A stretch of DNA of 62,206 bases, taken from contig CP070750.1 of assembly GCA_020348385.1 (NCBI GenBank), positions 1,761,617 through 1,823,822 of the forward strand. Reading direction: 5' to 3'. The stretch is from Candidatus Aminicenantota bacterium (lineage in GTDB: Bacteria > Acidobacteriota > Aminicenantia > Aminicenantales > Aminicenantaceae). Shown piece after piece: positions 1 through 8,957 of this stretch. Below the pieces are notes generated by a model. The model ran no database searches and was not told the DNA's origin. It was given only the letters and a program-made list of their open reading frames with translations. The translations under genes were made by a program, and so were the position numbers. Position 1 is the first letter of the stretch; each line of letters starts with the position of its first letter.

Positions 1-488
1 GTGACTGACGGCCAGGTTGGACCAGCGCTCTTCCCCTATCCCGACAACGGGCTTTTTTGGTGCGGCCGTTCGAGGTGTAAACAGATAGCCGTCCTCCTCC
101 TGGGCAGCTGCTATCACAGAAATCAGCTTGTCCAGGGATTTTTCCAATTTTAGATCGGGATCCGTCGCCAGTGTGTAGGCCGCTCCCTCCATCACCTTGT
201 AGACATCGGTATCATTGTACCGTTCGCCCTTGTACTCGCCTTCGATCAATCTGCCGGCAATTGCAAAATTTTCCACCCGCCCCGTTTCTACATTCTGCTG
301 CATAGCAAACGGAATCGTGACCCTTTGATTGGTTTCTATCCTGGGAAGCCAAAAGTCATCCGTAACTTTCACCTTTGTGAACTCCACCGGCTGAACCGGA
401 TAGTCTCTTTTTACTCCTTTCTGACAGGCTATTCCGGCCAAAACGATGACAGATATACAAAATGCAAAAAGAAATGACTTTTTCATGA
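1..488 (-). CDS. GH127 (DUF1680) beta-L-arabinofuranosidase-like lipoprotein, C-terminus beyond window
   Basis: Reading the minus strand from ATG 488 gives 162 open codons that run off base 1. A GGAGAGG ribosome site lies just upstream. The N-terminus is a lipoprotein signal with lipobox LAGIAC. The mature part opens with DDFWLPRIETNQ, then has a DTDVYKVMEGAAY stretch and AAQEEDGYLFT, which match the N-terminal region of GH127 enzymes of the HypBA1 type. These enzymes remove beta-L-arabinofuranosyl residues from plant glycans or glycoproteins. The catalytic centre would lie in the missing part, so activity cannot be judged. Two palindromes at 558-612 lie 70-124 bases upstream and could control it. 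Family assignment is fairly sure; substrate is inferred. Confidence 0.8.
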
Positions 489-557
489 TTTTCCTCTCCA
501 ATTTTTCGCTCCCATCATACATTGAGTCCAGCCGCTGTATCAAGTTTTATTCGTTTT

Positions 558-612
558 ATAACACCCAGTTATACAATTCGCATTTTTTGCCACTTTTATG
601 ACTGGGAGTTAT
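558..612. promoter_or_regulatory. Pair of ATAAC-N5-GTTAT palindromes, putative double operator
   Basis: Site 1 (558-572) is a perfect palindrome, ATAAC-ACCCA-GTTAT. Site 2 (598-612) is ATGAC-TGGGA-GTTAT, one mismatch from perfect. Their centres (565 and 605) are 40 bases apart, close to four helical turns, so bound dimers would sit on the same face of the DNA. The sites also form an 18-base inverted repeat with each other (554-571 against 599-616, 16 of 18 matching). They lie between the divergent GH127 gene and the sigma-factor cluster. The regulator is not visible in the window. Confidence 0.55.
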
Positions 613-700
613 AAAAATAGGGATATTTTTTTCTTGGGATTGTTAACTATCGAACCGCGTTAAACGTTACTATTATGATTTAAATTTATTGGAGGTCAAG

Positions 701-1141
701 ATGACTGCTTCTGAAGATATGACGCTCATCATGGTTTTACCGCTGACGATTTTGTTTTGGGCCTGGGTAGTCTGGGCGATCCTGGAGTGGCGAAAAACGA
801 GGCACAAAAGCCAACTCAATAACAAAATTTTGGACAAATTCCAATCCGTTCAGGAGTTTAATGACTTTCTCCAGTCCAAAGAAGGAAGCAAATTCCTCAA
901 CTTTATCAAGTTTAACGGGCAGGCTCCCAAAGAGAAACTTTTATCTTCTCTAACCAAGGGAGTGATTCTGGTAACATTGGGAATCGCTCTGATTCTCGTC
1001 GGGCAAATATTCCCGGATGAAATGAAATATTTCATCGCCTTCGGGATTGTATTCATCGCCCTTGGTATTGGATTCCTCATTTCGACACTTATCTCCTACA
1101 CTTTGAGCAAGAAATGGGGCATAATTGATGAGAAAGACTGA
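701..1141 (+). CDS. Small three-helix membrane protein of unknown function
   Basis: 146 residues. I chose ATG 701 because GGAGG sits at 691-695; an upstream TTG at 689 overlaps that site and is unlikely. One hydrophobic segment lies at residues 8-28. A charged cytoplasmic-looking stretch of about 55 residues follows, with a helical part containing FQSVQEFNDFLQSKEG. Two more hydrophobic segments lie near residues 88-105 and 112-135. I do not recognise a family. It lies 12 bases upstream of the ECF sigma gene and is probably cotranscribed with the sigma/anti-sigma pair, so a role in sensing or membrane stress is possible but only suggested by position. Confidence 0.75.
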   Translation: MTASEDMTLIMVLPLTILFWAWVVWAILEWRKTRHKSQLNNKILDKFQSVQEFNDFLQSKEGSKFLNFIKFNGQAPKEKLLSSLTKGVILVTLGIALILVGQIFPDEMKYFIAFGIVFIALGIGFLISTLISYTLSKKWGIIDEKD

Positions 1142-1153
1142 ACATAGATAGCA

Positions 1154-1744
1154 GTGTTGAGTAGTTTAATCCAAGCGTTGAAACTGCCGCTCGTCGCAAG
1201 AGAGCAAGACGGAAACCGTTTTATGGGAAAAAACCAGAAGGAACTCTGGGAAAAATTCTACACAAATCACTCCCGTTCCTTCTGGTTTTACATATACAAG
1301 ATTTGCGGCGACGAAAATATGGCCGACGACATCTATCAGGAATCTTTCGTCAAGTTCCTCAAAGCCAAACCGGACATCGCAAACGAGACACACCTGAAGG
1401 TTTACCTGTACAGGATTGCTTATCATCTCATCGTGGATAAAAAAAGACGGATCAAGGTGGAGAAAAGATCCTTCGAAGAAAAAGTCCACACGTACGAAAG
1501 AGATATGCATAACTCCGGACAGGAATCCGGTGTTTTGTTATCAATGGAAATGGAAAAAACCTTCAAAAGGCTCAAACCGAAGCAGAGAATGCTACTTTGG
1601 CTGGCTTACGTGGAAGGTTACAGCTACCGCGAGATCGCCCAAATGACGCATACCAAGGAAAACAGCCTCAAGGTTCAACTTTTCCGTGCAAGAGAAAAGC
1701 TGACAGAGATCCTGAAAGCCCAAGAGCAAGAAGGGAGGATATGA
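1154..1744 (+). CDS. ECF-type RNA polymerase sigma factor
   Basis: 196 residues with region 2 (FYIYKICGDENMADDIYQES, core-polymerase and -10 contacts) and region 4 (LKPKQRMLLWLAYVEGYSYR, then an EIAQMT recognition helix). This is the two-domain architecture of extracytoplasmic-function sigma factors, and the length is typical. The start is uncertain: GTG 1154 has no good ribosome site, while ATG 1223 (MGKNQKELW) would remove 23 residues that still resemble the usual ECF N-terminus. The last four bases overlap the next gene, which encodes a zinc-binding membrane anti-sigma factor. That indicates translational coupling and control by sequestration. The regulon is unknown; the M28 peptidase gene downstream is a candidate target by position. 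Confidence 0.92.
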   Translation: MLSSLIQALKLPLVAREQDGNRFMGKNQKELWEKFYTNHSRSFWFYIYKICGDENMADDIYQESFVKFLKAKPDIANETHLKVYLYRIAYHLIVDKKRRIKVEKRSFEEKVHTYERDMHNSGQESGVLLSMEMEKTFKRLKPKQRMLLWLAYVEGYSYREIAQMTHTKENSLKVQLFRAREKLTEILKAQEQEGRI

Positions 1745-2226
1745 ACATGAAAAAAAAGCATTGTCCCTTGGAAAAGGAAGTCTCAAAAGGCCTCCGTGAA
1801 GGAAAAATAAGCGCGGAACTCCAAGAACATATAGCTGGATGTTCGGCTTGCCGGGATATCGCTCTTGTGCAGGGTTGGATGAAACGATTTAAAGAAAGCG
1901 CATGGAATGCCGACATGCCGGAAAAAACTCTCCCCGATGCCGAAAGCATGTGGAATAGAGTCTATACCAGAACAAGGCCTGATAAAAAACTTGTGCGAAA
2001 GGCACTAAGGCCGCTGATTTTTCCCCAGGTGTTATTTTATGGACTGATCATAGCGGGTATCATCTACACCACGGTCTGGGGTTTCAAAAAATTCGGGAAC
2101 ATCCTGGATAGCCGGATGACCTCCATGATTCTGCCCTTTTTCGGGATAATGATGTTCATCGTCTTCATTTCCCTATCCTTTTGCGCCCTTGTCATCGCCT
2201 TCGACAAACGCAAACATCCAATCTAA
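1741..2226 (+). CDS. Zinc-binding (ZAS-type) membrane anti-sigma factor
   Basis: 161 residues. ATG 1741 overlaps the sigma-factor stop (ATGA) and has GGGAGG at about 1732-1737. The N-terminal cytoplasmic domain carries HIAGCSAC, the H-x3-C-x2-C zinc motif of ZAS anti-sigma factors. Two hydrophobic segments follow, around residues 95-115 and 125-155. Known family members hold their ECF sigma at the membrane and release it on a signal. The gene order sigma then anti-sigma with overlap supports pairing with the gene at 1154. There is almost no periplasmic C-terminal domain, so sensing may use the membrane segments, the zinc site or the small membrane protein at 701. Confidence 0.88.
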   Translation: MNMKKKHCPLEKEVSKGLREGKISAELQEHIAGCSACRDIALVQGWMKRFKESAWNADMPEKTLPDAESMWNRVYTRTRPDKKLVRKALRPLIFPQVLFYGLIIAGIIYTTVWGFKKFGNILDSRMTSMILPFFGIMMFIVFISLSFCALVIAFDKRKHPI

Positions 2227-2366
2227 TTCTAATTCGGTGACAGGATACTCGATCCTCTAATTACCGCACCTCTAACTATCCAACGGGAACTGGAAATATA
2301 TTTTTCATTTTACGAAAGGAATCGGATATAATAATGACCTTTAAAAAAAAGGAAAGGAGATTTATC

Positions 2367-4673
2367 ATGCGAAGGGTTTTGAGTGTTGTTCTGATCTTGT
2401 TTCTGATCACTGCTCCTGGTCAGGCTAAAAAAGAAAAGATCGAGTTCGATGCCCAGGCTGCATGGAGCTACATCAAGGCAATGTGTACCGATGAGATGGA
2501 AGGACGCAAAAGCGGACAACCGGGGGGAACGAAGGGAGAAGAGTACATCGCTTCGAAGTTTAAGGGATGGGGTCTCGAACCGGCAGGAGACAACGGCACC
2601 TATTTCCAGAATTTCACTATCGAACACCGCAACATAGGTCAGGGTGCGACATTCGAGATCATTTCAAATACAGGCCGCCGTGATCTTTATTACAACGAGG
2701 ATTGGCGTGTGGGGAGGTACTCTGGATCTGGTCATTTTATGGCGGACATCGTGTTTGTCGGCTACGGTATCCATGCCCCGGATAAAGGCTTCGATGAATA
2801 CGCGGGTGTGGATGTCAAGGGAAAGGTGATTCTTATGGCCGACCAGCCGCCCGATAGCCTGCAGAAAAAATTCAGGGAGGCCGCCAGCACGGACAAGAGG
2901 GTCGAAGCCGCCCAGAAACATGGAGCTCTTGGATTGATAGTTTTCCAAGCGTCAACGATTCGACAAACAAGATTCTACGGCATAAGCGTAAGCAAAGAGA
3001 TGTATAATCCCGATTTTGTGATCCTATCAGCCGAGCGGCAGGTCATAGAATTCATGTTCAAAAACCATCCTGTCGATGCCCGCCAGCTAACTCGAAATAT
3101 CGCGACCAAGAATAAAACAAATTCGTTCAATACAGGTAGCAAGGCTTATATAGGAATCAATTCCATCTATGATCCCAAACGCGCCACACGGAATGTTTTA
3201 GCCAAGATCACAGGAAGTGACCCAAAGCTCAAAGACGAATCCGTCATTATCGGAGGCCACATGGATCATCTAGGGGTGAGTCCCCTGGGGGATATCTACT
3301 ACGGAGCCAACGATAACGCATCTGGTACGGCCGTTGCAATGGAAGTTGCCCGGATCATGAAGCTTAACAACGCCAAGCCTAAACGCACAGTCATTTTTGC
3401 AGGCTGGGCAGGCGAAGAGCAGGGTCTTCTCGGTTCCTATTATTATGCAGACAATCCAGAATATCCTATCGATAAAACCATCGCCTACATCAACATGGAT
3501 ATGGTGGGTCACGGGGAGGGTAAAACGTCCTTTAATGGGGAATACTATGGCCCACAGATCTGGGAAGTGCTCAAAGCAAAACTGCCCAAAGAAATTCTCG
3601 ATACCACTGCACCGCGCCGCGGCGGACCAGGGGGGTCAGATCACACTCCGTTCCTGCAAAAAGGGGTGCCCGCTTTCTCCATAGGAACACGCGGGGCCGT
3701 CAAATACCACCAGCCATACGATCACAGCGACTTGATCAGACCAGAGATTCTCAAAACTGTGGGAGACCTAGTCCATGCTACCGTGAAAATTTTGGCGAAT
3801 GAAGAACAAAACTTCATCCTCCCCCAGCGGCAAGAAGTCTACCACCTGAAGCAGCAGGATCTCATAAATTTCAAACTGGCGAATGTCGAGAAAGTTGTCG
3901 AGCACAGGAAGGACGCCAAAGATTCCCATGTGGATGTGCAGTTGGCTTTTCTCGAAGGAGACGAAGGCCTCTCCGGAGATCAACTCCGGATCAATATCAT
4001 CCAGAAACTCTTAGACCTGCTTGATAAATACAAAAAAGCCAAAGGCCTTTCCCTTTTTAGTCCCACTACAAGTATTTCCTCGATCTCAAGGCTGGGAAGG
4101 ACGACAGTCCTACCGGGCTTGGTTGGTATCAGGGCTCTAAAGGATGATCTTAGGTGGGCCGAAATTCTTGCCAAGCAGGGCCTCTATTTTGTGTACCTGG
4201 ATGATGTATCTTTTCTCTTCGGGGACTCGGGCTTGAGCGAGGATGGAAAAAAGACAATAAAAGCTTTAAATAAAAGCGGGCTCCTGTCCTACATCAAAGG
4301 TGCAGACACGGCTCAGATTAAAGTGCTTTTGAAAACAGCCCACAAACCCTTCATCTTCGTGACGAACGATATCCCTGAAAAGGAAGTATTGGATCTCATC
4401 AAAGACAAAGAATCGGCTATCGGGCTTATCCTTTCCAGCGATACCGATCCTGCCGCCTATTTCAAGAAGATCGATGCCATAAAAGAGGCCATCGGATCGC
4501 AGTATGTGATGATGGTCAACGAGCCTTGCTTTTGGAAGGATGAAGGAAAGAACCTGATGCTCAAAGTCATCACGGAGATCATCAAGGGCAAATATGAACG
4601 TGCCGACCTTTCCAACATTTTTTCCAGAACGTTTTTGAGAGTTCTGAACGAAGCAAGGGGAACAAGTCAGTAG
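2367..4673 (+). CDS. Exported M28 family zinc aminopeptidase with PA domain and extra C-terminal domain
   Basis: 768 residues from ATG 2367, which has GGAG eight bases upstream; an ATG at 2334 is less likely. A signal peptide ends near QAKKEK. A PA-type insert (DIVFVGYGIHAPDKGF) lies near residue 130. The M28 two-zinc centre is complete: GGHMDHLG (about residue 298), YGANDNASG (about 315), AGEEQG (about 349), NMDMVG (about 376) and a late His in YHQPYDHSD. These enzymes release N-terminal amino acids from peptides. After about residue 490 comes roughly 280 residues I cannot assign; it includes a stretch resembling an amidohydrolase or renal-dipeptidase barrel (LVGIRALKDDLRWAEIL). It lies 140 bases after the anti-sigma gene on the same strand and may be in its regulon. 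Confidence 0.9.
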   Translation: MRRVLSVVLILFLITAPGQAKKEKIEFDAQAAWSYIKAMCTDEMEGRKSGQPGGTKGEEYIASKFKGWGLEPAGDNGTYFQNFTIEHRNIGQGATFEIISNTGRRDLYYNEDWRVGRYSGSGHFMADIVFVGYGIHAPDKGFDEYAGVDVKGKVILMADQPPDSLQKKFREAASTDKRVEAAQKHGALGLIVFQASTIRQTRFYGISVSKEMYNPDFVILSAERQVIEFMFKNHPVDARQLTRNIATKNKTNSFNTGSKAYIGINSIYDPKRATRNVLAKITGSDPKLKDESVIIGGHMDHLGVSPLGDIYYGANDNASGTAVAMEVARIMKLNNAKPKRTVIFAGWAGEEQGLLGSYYYADNPEYPIDKTIAYINMDMVGHGEGKTSFNGEYYGPQIWEVLKAKLPKEILDTTAPRRGGPGGSDHTPFLQKGVPAFSIGTRGAVKYHQPYDHSDLIRPEILKTVGDLVHATVKILANEEQNFILPQRQEVYHLKQQDLINFKLANVEKVVEHRKDAKDSHVDVQLAFLEGDEGLSGDQLRINIIQKLLDLLDKYKKAKGLSLFSPTTSISSISRLGRTTVLPGLVGIRALKDDLRWAEILAKQGLYFVYLDDVSFLFGDSGLSEDGKKTIKALNKSGLLSYIKGADTAQIKVLLKTAHKPFIFVTNDIPEKEVLDLIKDKESAIGLILSSDTDPAAYFKKIDAIKEAIGSQYVMMVNEPCFWKDEGKNLMLKVITEIIKGKYERADLSNIFSRTFLRVLNEARGTSQ

Positions 4674-4689
4674 GTCAGGAGGAAGAAAA

Positions 4690-5859
4690 TTATTTCGCCC
4701 GCATATGGCGGCGAGTGAAAAGCCATATCCCCACAGCAAAATACAGCACTGTCAAAACAGCGATGGCGCCCATCTCATAAACAACATCACCCAATCCAAC
4801 GTTTTGATTCAGGATCTTTCCGAATGCCGTGATCGAATGGGTCGTGGGCAGTATATCATTCACGTTTAAAGAGCGCTCACCAAGAGTCAACAGAGAGATG
4901 GTCGGGATCGGGAACATGCCGCCAGAGAAAAACATCAGGATAAAGAACGGAAAACAGCCAATCGTCATCAGGTCAAAAATGGTTCTCAACACAGCGGCCA
5001 CCAGCACACTGATGGAGATAATCGCCAAACAAGATATAACTCCCACCACCAACATGGCCATCAGAGAACCTGTTGCCTGATAGCCAAATCCCAAAGCAGT
5101 CAGATACGTCAATCCCAGTGCCAGCAGACCGATGATGACTTGCGACAAACTCATGGCGATGATCCACTCGGTGGTGGTCATGTTAGAGATTCTCAAACGC
5201 ACAATGGTTCCCTTATCCTTCTCTTTAATAAGCGTGGCCGCGGCTGTAAACATCAACATTATCAATGCCAATCCTAACAATCCAGGCACATACAGATCAA
5301 AATCAGACAAAGATTTCAACGGCGAAAGGCTTTCTGTCTCGAACTTCAGAGGTCCCTGTAATCCTGACCATTGCTCTGCAAACTGATATGTGAGGGAGTC
5401 AGACCAAGCCGCAGCCATGATGTACTTGGGATTGGTAGGATCGCCGTACGTCTTCACGACAGCCGTAGCCGGCCTCCTCCCCTCTTTATAATCCATAAGG
5501 ATTCGGGAAAAATTCTCCTCGATCTCGACGATAAGGTCTAGAGTTTTGTCCTTTAAACGTTTGAGTGCTGCAGCTATTTCTTGTTCCCAGGAGACCTTTA
5601 GCACAATCGCTCCATCCTGATCTGAAAATTTTTCTATCTCAGAAATCAATGTCTGTCCGCCGTTAAAAACATTGCCATCTCTTGACGTCGCCCCCCGATC
5701 ATAATTGACAAAAGCCACACGATAGGTCTCTGTGGCCTCCCCAAAATAAAAGTGCATCAAGGCCACGAAAAAGGGAGCAAATGTGATGGCCATGATAAGT
5801 ATTTTCCAATCTCTGAAGTTTTCAGTCATGGCCTTTTTGAAAAGAGGATACAAGCTCAT
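4690..5859 (-). CDS. ABC-2 type transporter permease
   Basis: 389 residues from ATG 5859, which overlaps the ATPase stop (ATGA). One N-terminal membrane segment (ILIMAITFAPFFVALMHF) is followed by an extracytoplasmic domain of about 160 residues. Five hydrophobic segments then fill the second half, the usual ABC-2 exporter layout. It is third in a TetR-ATPase-permease operon in which every junction overlaps by four bases. It probably forms a homodimeric exporter with the ATPase at 5856. Substrate is unknown; TetR control suggests a toxic compound, lipid or drug. It converges on the M28 gene, with 16 bases between the stops. Confidence 0.9.
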   Translation of the reverse strand: MSLYPLFKKAMTENFRDWKILIMAITFAPFFVALMHFYFGEATETYRVAFVNYDRGATSRDGNVFNGGQTLISEIEKFSDQDGAIVLKVSWEQEIAAALKRLKDKTLDLIVEIEENFSRILMDYKEGRRPATAVVKTYGDPTNPKYIMAAAWSDSLTYQFAEQWSGLQGPLKFETESLSPLKSLSDFDLYVPGLLGLALIMLMFTAAATLIKEKDKGTIVRLRISNMTTTEWIIAMSLSQVIIGLLALGLTYLTALGFGYQATGSLMAMLVVGVISCLAIISISVLVAAVLRTIFDLMTIGCFPFFILMFFSGGMFPIPTISLLTLGERSLNVNDILPTTHSITAFGKILNQNVGLGDVVYEMGAIAVLTVLYFAVGIWLFTRRHMRAK

Positions 5860-6818
5860 TCTCGCAACCTCCTTCCCGTCAGGGAAATGAACACATCCTC
5901 CAGAGTTTTTTTGCGGATGGTCATGTTCTCGATTTTCAGGCCTATCTGCTTGCATTTCTCCAGCAGACTTGGCAGAACATCAGGGATATTGAAGCCGACG
6001 AAACGCAAATTGCCATGCTGATAGTCCAAATGACGTAAATTTTCCGGAAGAATATACTGCAATTGGACAAATTTTTCTTCCAGGCTCTCGGAAATCTTGA
6101 TCTCCAGGATATCCCCTTCCCCCACTTGGTTTTTGAGATTTTCAGAAGTATCGAGGACCAGAAGCTCTCCATGGTCGATAATTCCGATCCTCCCGGCCAG
6201 GCGATCTGCCTCATCCATATCATGAGTCGTCAGAATCACGGTCTTTTCCCCTGCTAAAGATCGGATGTACTCTCTTACCAGGATCCTGCTTTGTGGATCA
6301 AGGCCTGCCTGGGGTTCGTCAAGTATCAAAATCTGTGGATCATGGGCCAGGGCTAAGGCGATATTCAGTCGGCGTTTCATCCCGCCTGAAAGAGTCTTGG
6401 ACAATTTGTTCTTTTTCTCCTCCAGCCCGAATAGGTTCAACAATTCCAGAGACCGATTCCGGGCGAGATTCCTTGGCACATCGTACAAACGGGCTGTGAA
6501 TTCCATTTGTTCCAAGCATGTCAATGATTCCCAAATGACAATTTCTTGGGGACATAAGCCCATCCATTTTTTGCATTTTTGATAATCTGCTTCAAGAGAA
6601 TGGCCATCGATTTTAATTTCGCCCGCATCATTTTTCAACAAACCACAGATCATGCTGATCGTTGTCGTTTTGCCGGCCCCGTTGGGGCCGAGGAATCCGA
6701 ATATCTCACCCCTGCGAATATCCAGTGAAAGATCTTTAACAGCCACCAACTCTCCATAAGATTTTCGCAAGCTGTCAATCCTGATGATCCAATTTTCTTT
6801 TGTCGTCAGCATCATCAT
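5856..6818 (-). CDS. ABC transporter ATP-binding protein (ABC-2 exporter partner)
   Basis: 320 residues. Walker A is GPNGAGKT (residues 44-51), the signature LSGGMKRRL is near 143, Walker B with D-loop is LILDEPQAGLD near 162, and the H-loop is in TTHDMDEAD. A C-terminal extension of about 100 residues is typical of drug or lipid exporter ATPases. Three ATG codons stand in a row (6818, 6815, 6812). A GAGGAG site favours the first or second. The first overlaps the TetR stop as ATGA. It powers the permease at 4690. Confidence 0.95.
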   Translation of the reverse strand: MMMLTTKENWIIRIDSLRKSYGELVAVKDLSLDIRRGEIFGFLGPNGAGKTTTISMICGLLKNDAGEIKIDGHSLEADYQKCKKWMGLCPQEIVIWESLTCLEQMEFTARLYDVPRNLARNRSLELLNLFGLEEKKNKLSKTLSGGMKRRLNIALALAHDPQILILDEPQAGLDPQSRILVREYIRSLAGEKTVILTTHDMDEADRLAGRIGIIDHGELLVLDTSENLKNQVGEGDILEIKISESLEEKFVQLQYILPENLRHLDYQHGNLRFVGFNIPDVLPSLLEKCKQIGLKIENMTIRKKTLEDVFISLTGRRLRE

Positions 6819-7438
6819 TTCTCCTCGGATCTATAAGGTTTATCCCGATTGGCCTTCAATCCGTGAACAAATCTTTCTTGAAGAATAGACACAATTTTTT
6901 CCAGTTCCAGGTTCGAATCCATCATCAGATACATAACGATCCCGTCGACTGCTGCCATAAAAGCTATGGCGCTATCATAGGCAGAATGGGGATAAAATTC
7001 GCCGGAATCAATGCCTCGCTGAAAGAGGTCTTGGAAAAAAGCTATGGTATTCTCCGTATATTTTTCGTACATTTCCCAGAGCGAAGGATTATCCAATAAT
7101 TTCACATAGGATAGAGTGTAAAAAACCATCTCCCTTTTGTGATCCATCCAGTATTCCAGGTAGTGTTTTATGTACGAGTTCAGGCCTTCGCTGGCACTGA
7201 GATGCTGAGAGGCTTGTTGCATGATCGTGTATATGGGCTCGTTGAGTTTTTTGTTAGCCAAAAGAAGGATTTCATCCTTGCTAGAGAAATGATGGTAGAG
7301 TCCGCCTTTGCTGACTCCTGCCCTTCGAGCAATGGATTCCATGGATGTCTTTTCATAACCGTTTTCCAGAAACTCATCGACAGCAGCTCGGATGATCTCT
7401 CCTGTTCGAACCTGTTTGGGCTTTTTTATGGCCATCAT
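6815..7438 (-). CDS. TetR/AcrR family transcriptional repressor
   Basis: 207 residues from ATG 7438 with GGAGAG just upstream; a TTG at 7447 overlaps that site and is unlikely. The N-terminal helix-turn-helix reads SMESIARRAGVSKGGLYHHF, and the helical ligand domain follows. The gene is first in the operon with the ABC exporter. A perfect palindrome at 7451-7475 sits between a sigma-70-like promoter and this start, so the protein probably represses its own operon and is released by the exported compound or a related ligand. The ligand is unknown. Confidence 0.95.
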   Translation of the reverse strand: MMAIKKPKQVRTGEIIRAAVDEFLENGYEKTSMESIARRAGVSKGGLYHHFSSKDEILLLANKKLNEPIYTIMQQASQHLSASEGLNSYIKHYLEYWMDHKREMVFYTLSYVKLLDNPSLWEMYEKYTENTIAFFQDLFQRGIDSGEFYPHSAYDSAIAFMAAVDGIVMYLMMDSNLELEKIVSILQERFVHGLKANRDKPYRSEEK

Positions 7439-7450
7439 TCTCTCCAATTA

Positions 7451-7475
7451 ATACATACCGACCGTCGGTATGTAT
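7451..7475. promoter_or_regulatory. TetR-type operator, perfect 25-base palindrome
   Basis: Arms ATACATACCGAC and GTCGGTATGTAT surround a single central C. The site starts directly downstream of the -10 box at 7476-7481 and covers the expected start of transcription, 13 bases before the TetR start codon. ACCGAC/GTCGGT cores are common in operators of TetR-family repressors. This fits autorepression of the TetR-ABC operon. Confidence 0.85.
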
Positions 7476-7504
7476 AATATAGGCCTAAATAACGCTGTTG
7501 TAAA
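7476..7504 (-). promoter_or_regulatory. Promoter of the TetR-ABC operon
   Basis: On the minus strand, TTTACA (7504-7499) and TATATT (7481-7476) are separated by 17 bases, a good sigma-70-type match. The operator at 7451-7475 follows immediately. Confidence 0.6.
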
Positions 7505-7512
7505 GAATTTTT

Positions 7513-8790
7513 TTATATGGTGTTATCGGCTCGTGCTTGCGCTTCCTTGGTCGGCAGCTCCAGCCCGAGCTTCTGCTTCCTATCTGCTCTGAGAAGAAGG
7601 ATCGAAAAAACAAGCCCTAAAAATCCGAGCGAGGCGAACATCAATTCCATGTTGGTGTAGGTGTCCCCTGACCAATCGACGATCTTCCCTGCAAGCCATG
7701 GAAAAAGAGTAAGTCCGGACATCTGGACCCAAGCAATGATGCCAAAAGCCGTACCGAGGAACTTTTCTTTAACTAAAATTGGGATCGCTGGCCAGAGTGC
7801 GGCCGGTACAAGAGAAAAAGCAATCCCCAATATCAGTAAAGAAATCACTGGCGGGAGGAAAGTGAGCCCTAAAAGAAGGTGTGCTGGAACAAGCATGAGC
7901 GACCCAATGAACATGATCTTTCCCCTCCGTCCGAATTTGTCGACGAGGAGACCAAGGAGAGGTGTCGCTATCATGGACGCAACCATGATGTACGAGGTGT
8001 ACTGTCCTCCTTGGGCAGCTGACATCCCAAATTTCATCTGGAGGAATCGCGGTGCATGATTGGTAAACGGGAAAATTGCCGAGTAGAATGTTACACATAA
8101 AATGCTAATGAACCAGAAAGCAGAGCTGAGCTTGAATACATCTCTAACAACGATCTTCTCCTCTACTCCGCTTTGAATATCCTTATCTACATCCTTGTCG
8201 ATAAGCAGGTAGACCAAAAAGAGGACAAAACATACGAACATCACGATGGATCCGCTCCACACAGACCAGCGCCACGAACCGGTCCAATCAGCTATCGGAA
8301 CAGATGTATTAAATGCCAACACCGTACCAAGCCTCATCACAGTGATATTCAAACCATAGGCAAAACCTAGCTCCTTCCCCTTAAACCAACGCGCTATGAC
8401 TTTATTTGTAACAAGCAGCGTTGCCTCAGAGCCTACTCCAAAAATCATTCTCCCGATGAGCATCACAATGAATGATTTTCCTGCTCCGAGAGAAGTAATA
8501 ACGGACCCGAGAAGTATCAGAAAAACATAAACTGTACCTGCTTTTCTTATTCCAAAACGATCAAGAATGAAGCCTGCAATAAGAAGTACGAACAAGAGGT
8601 TAACAATGTAGTAAAAGGAAAACAACAGCCCGAACTTGGCATTGTCAATGCCCATATCCTGCTGGATAAATTCATTGATCGGGCTCAAAGAATCATAAAT
8701 ATAATAAGATCCAAACATCACAAGGCTAACCACAAGAAGGATTAGCCAGCGCCACCAATGTTTATTTTGTTTTGCAGATTCGTCTTTCAT
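7513..8790 (-). CDS. MFS transporter, MFSD1-like (possible dipeptide carrier)
   Basis: 425 residues with about 12 membrane segments. The two halves each have a loop 2-3 type motif (DRFGIRKAG near residue 80 and DKFGRRGK in the second half). The stretch SLVPAALWPAIP followed by LGTAFGI resembles the conserved region of MFSD1, a lysosomal dipeptide carrier in animals with bacterial relatives. A dipeptide or small-peptide substrate would suit the peptidases nearby but is an inference. The gene ends 9 bases upstream of the TetR operon's -35 box and looks monocistronic. ATG 8790 was taken as start; its ribosome site is weak. Confidence 0.85.
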   Translation of the reverse strand: MKDESAKQNKHWWRWLILLVVSLVMFGSYYIYDSLSPINEFIQQDMGIDNAKFGLLFSFYYIVNLLFVLLIAGFILDRFGIRKAGTVYVFLILLGSVITSLGAGKSFIVMLIGRMIFGVGSEATLLVTNKVIARWFKGKELGFAYGLNITVMRLGTVLAFNTSVPIADWTGSWRWSVWSGSIVMFVCFVLFLVYLLIDKDVDKDIQSGVEEKIVVRDVFKLSSAFWFISILCVTFYSAIFPFTNHAPRFLQMKFGMSAAQGGQYTSYIMVASMIATPLLGLLVDKFGRRGKIMFIGSLMLVPAHLLLGLTFLPPVISLLILGIAFSLVPAALWPAIPILVKEKFLGTAFGIIAWVQMSGLTLFPWLAGKIVDWSGDTYTNMELMFASLGFLGLVFSILLLRADRKQKLGLELPTKEAQARADNTI

Positions 8791-8957
8791 ATCATGACTC
8801 CCCTGTTTTTGTGTCTTAGCATACTTCTCCTCTGGATAGCTGGACCATTGATATCATACAGAGAATGTCCAGTCAAATCAGAATCTATAAAATTTGACTT
8901 CTCCTTCTATCCAAAATATATTGGCATATCAACAACTTGTTTTGTACAGGAGAAAAA

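Noticed and set aside
4690..5955. Longer N-terminus of the ABC-2 permease from 5955
   Set aside because: The extra 32 residues are polar and overlap the ATPase gene; ATG 5859 overlaps its stop as ATGA, matching the operon's other junctions.
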